Shown: positions 63,643-64,000 of the stretch, piece after piece
How the letters are laid out: every line of letters starts with the position of its first letter
Numbering within the stretch: the first letter of the stretch is position 1
Source of the DNA: an uncultured Atopobiaceae bacterium
Lineage (GTDB): Bacteria; Actinomycetota; Coriobacteriia; Coriobacteriales; Atopobiaceae
Reading direction: 5' to 3'
Length of the DNA stretch: 64,000 nucleotides
Assembly: GCA_944322145.1 (NCBI GenBank)
Contig: CALUNW010000005.1
Location: 62,001 to 126,000, forward strand
Translations under genes and position numbers: made by a program
Notes under the pieces: generated by a model
What the model was told of the DNA's origin: nothing
Database searches by the model: none
Seen by the model: the letters and a program-made list of their open reading frames with translations, nothing else

Positions 63643-64000
63643 CGATACCACCAGCACCACCGCAATCGAGGACGCGGCCGCCGAGCAGGGGCTCGCGTCA
63701 GACACCAACGCCCAGGCGTCGCAGGAGGCTGCGCGCCTGGGCCGCGCGTATCATCGCGCGTCCAACGTGAGGATCATCGTCGACTCCTGCGCCGACTTCG
63801 CGCCCGGCGTCGCCGAGGCGCTCGGGGTGGAGGTCGTGAACTTCACCTACGTCATGGGCGGGGAGGAGCACGTCGACGACCTCTGGAAGTCCATGACCCC
63901 CAAGGAGTTCTACGACCGCATGCGCGCGGGCGAGACGGCCACCACCTCGGCCGTCACCCCGGGTCACTACCTCGAGGTCTTCGAGCGCGCGGCCGAGGAG
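63632..64000 (+). CDS. DegV-family fatty-acid-binding protein (partial, N-terminal 123 codons)
   Basis: Frame from ATG 63632, overlapping hpf, to the window end. After an Ala/Ser-rich leader of about 40 residues the DegV signature begins: VRIIVDSCADFAPGVAEALG, VEVVNFTYVMGGEEHVDD, then MTPKEFYDRMRAGETATTSA and VTPGHYLEVFERAAEE. DegV proteins bind fatty acids and, as FakB, present them to a FakA kinase. Downstream part is outside the window. Confidence 0.9.
   Translation, partial: MSSSDTTSTTAIEDAAAEQGLASDTNAQASQEAARLGRAYHRASNVRIIVDSCADFAPGVAEALGVEVVNFTYVMGGEEHVDDLWKSMTPKEFYDRMRAGETATTSAVTPGHYLEVFERAAEE

Noticed and set aside
1-64000. GAGAAGRAC as a Shine-Dalgarno variant
   Set aside because: It does precede a few starts (108, 29001), but most copies lie inside genes or on the strand opposite to transcription.
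1-64000. GAGAAGRAC as a Chi or KOPS site
   Set aside because: Those are strongly strand-biased; here the two orientations are about equally frequent over 64 kb.
1-64000. tRNA, rRNA, tmRNA, RNase P or SRP RNA
   Set aside because: Looked for conserved arms and termini in every gap; none found.

Overview
The window is about 64 kb of very GC-rich, gene-dense DNA. Protein style (long-form Hpf, YebC, an archaeal-style TopA, DUF4430/ECF genes, many flavodoxin-fold reductases), strong G/C third-position bias and heavy use of GTG starts all point to an actinobacterium of the class Coriobacteriia, most like Olsenella/Atopobiaceae. That placement is inference from style, not from a search. I see no rRNA, tRNA, CRISPR array, transposase, integrase or phage gene.

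Layout. 1-9900 is a patchwork of short accessory units: NUDIX hydrolase, FMN split-barrel protein, an XRE regulator with a membrane partner and a clear operator, TetR, flavoprotein, a RelB/YoeB toxin-antitoxin pair, LysR, then a small-molecule/redox group (cyclophilin-like, CMD-cupin fusion, aldo/keto reductase, metallo-hydrolase). 10-26.8 kb holds SdpI plus a two-component pair whose kinase is truncated, an ABC-F protein divergent from a TetM-like GTPase, VanZ-RDD, MFS, methyltransferase, a P-loop kinase, a ketopantoate-reductase-like enzyme, a CaCA antiporter and a 1033-residue wall or surface protein. 27-34.3 kb holds an old-yellow-enzyme reductase, a GDSL esterase and an ECF transporter set (DUF4430 lipoprotein, EcfT, fused EcfA-EcfA, EcfS) behind a probable cobalamin riboswitch.

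34.5-64 kb is mostly housekeeping: yebC, an aminotransferase, TPR protein, STAS protein, tatA/B, tatC, topA, tmk, holB, ricT, rsmI, metG, rsmA, tatD, comF, hpf and degV. The order tmk-holB-ricT-rsmI-metG and the neighbouring rsmA/tatD recall the Bacillus subtilis yaa/yab region. Here it is interrupted by accessory genes: a GH2 glycosidase before tmk and, between ricT and rsmI, a LuxR-PASTA membrane protein, a double transglutaminase-like protein, queD and a degenerate GH5-like protein.

The most unusual property is the non-coding architecture. A short sequence, SCGAGAAGRAC, occurs roughly once per kilobase (about 65 sites by eye), on both strands equally, inside genes in different frames and in pairs within intergenic hairpins. 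Nearly every intergenic gap also carries long inverted repeats. These fall into families: GGGGACWGTCCCC palindromes that often contain the stop codon of the adjacent gene; 22-bp-period TGTACA arrays; GTGCGGGC palindromes; two nested triple hairpins; and 30-bp-period CATCTGCGTG elements. Several lie at gene ends, two lie in frame inside genes, and one marks the end of the truncated histidine kinase. The 9-mer resembles a DNA-uptake or other genome-wide recognition sequence, and a competence-type comF gene is present. Its function is not shown by this sequence.
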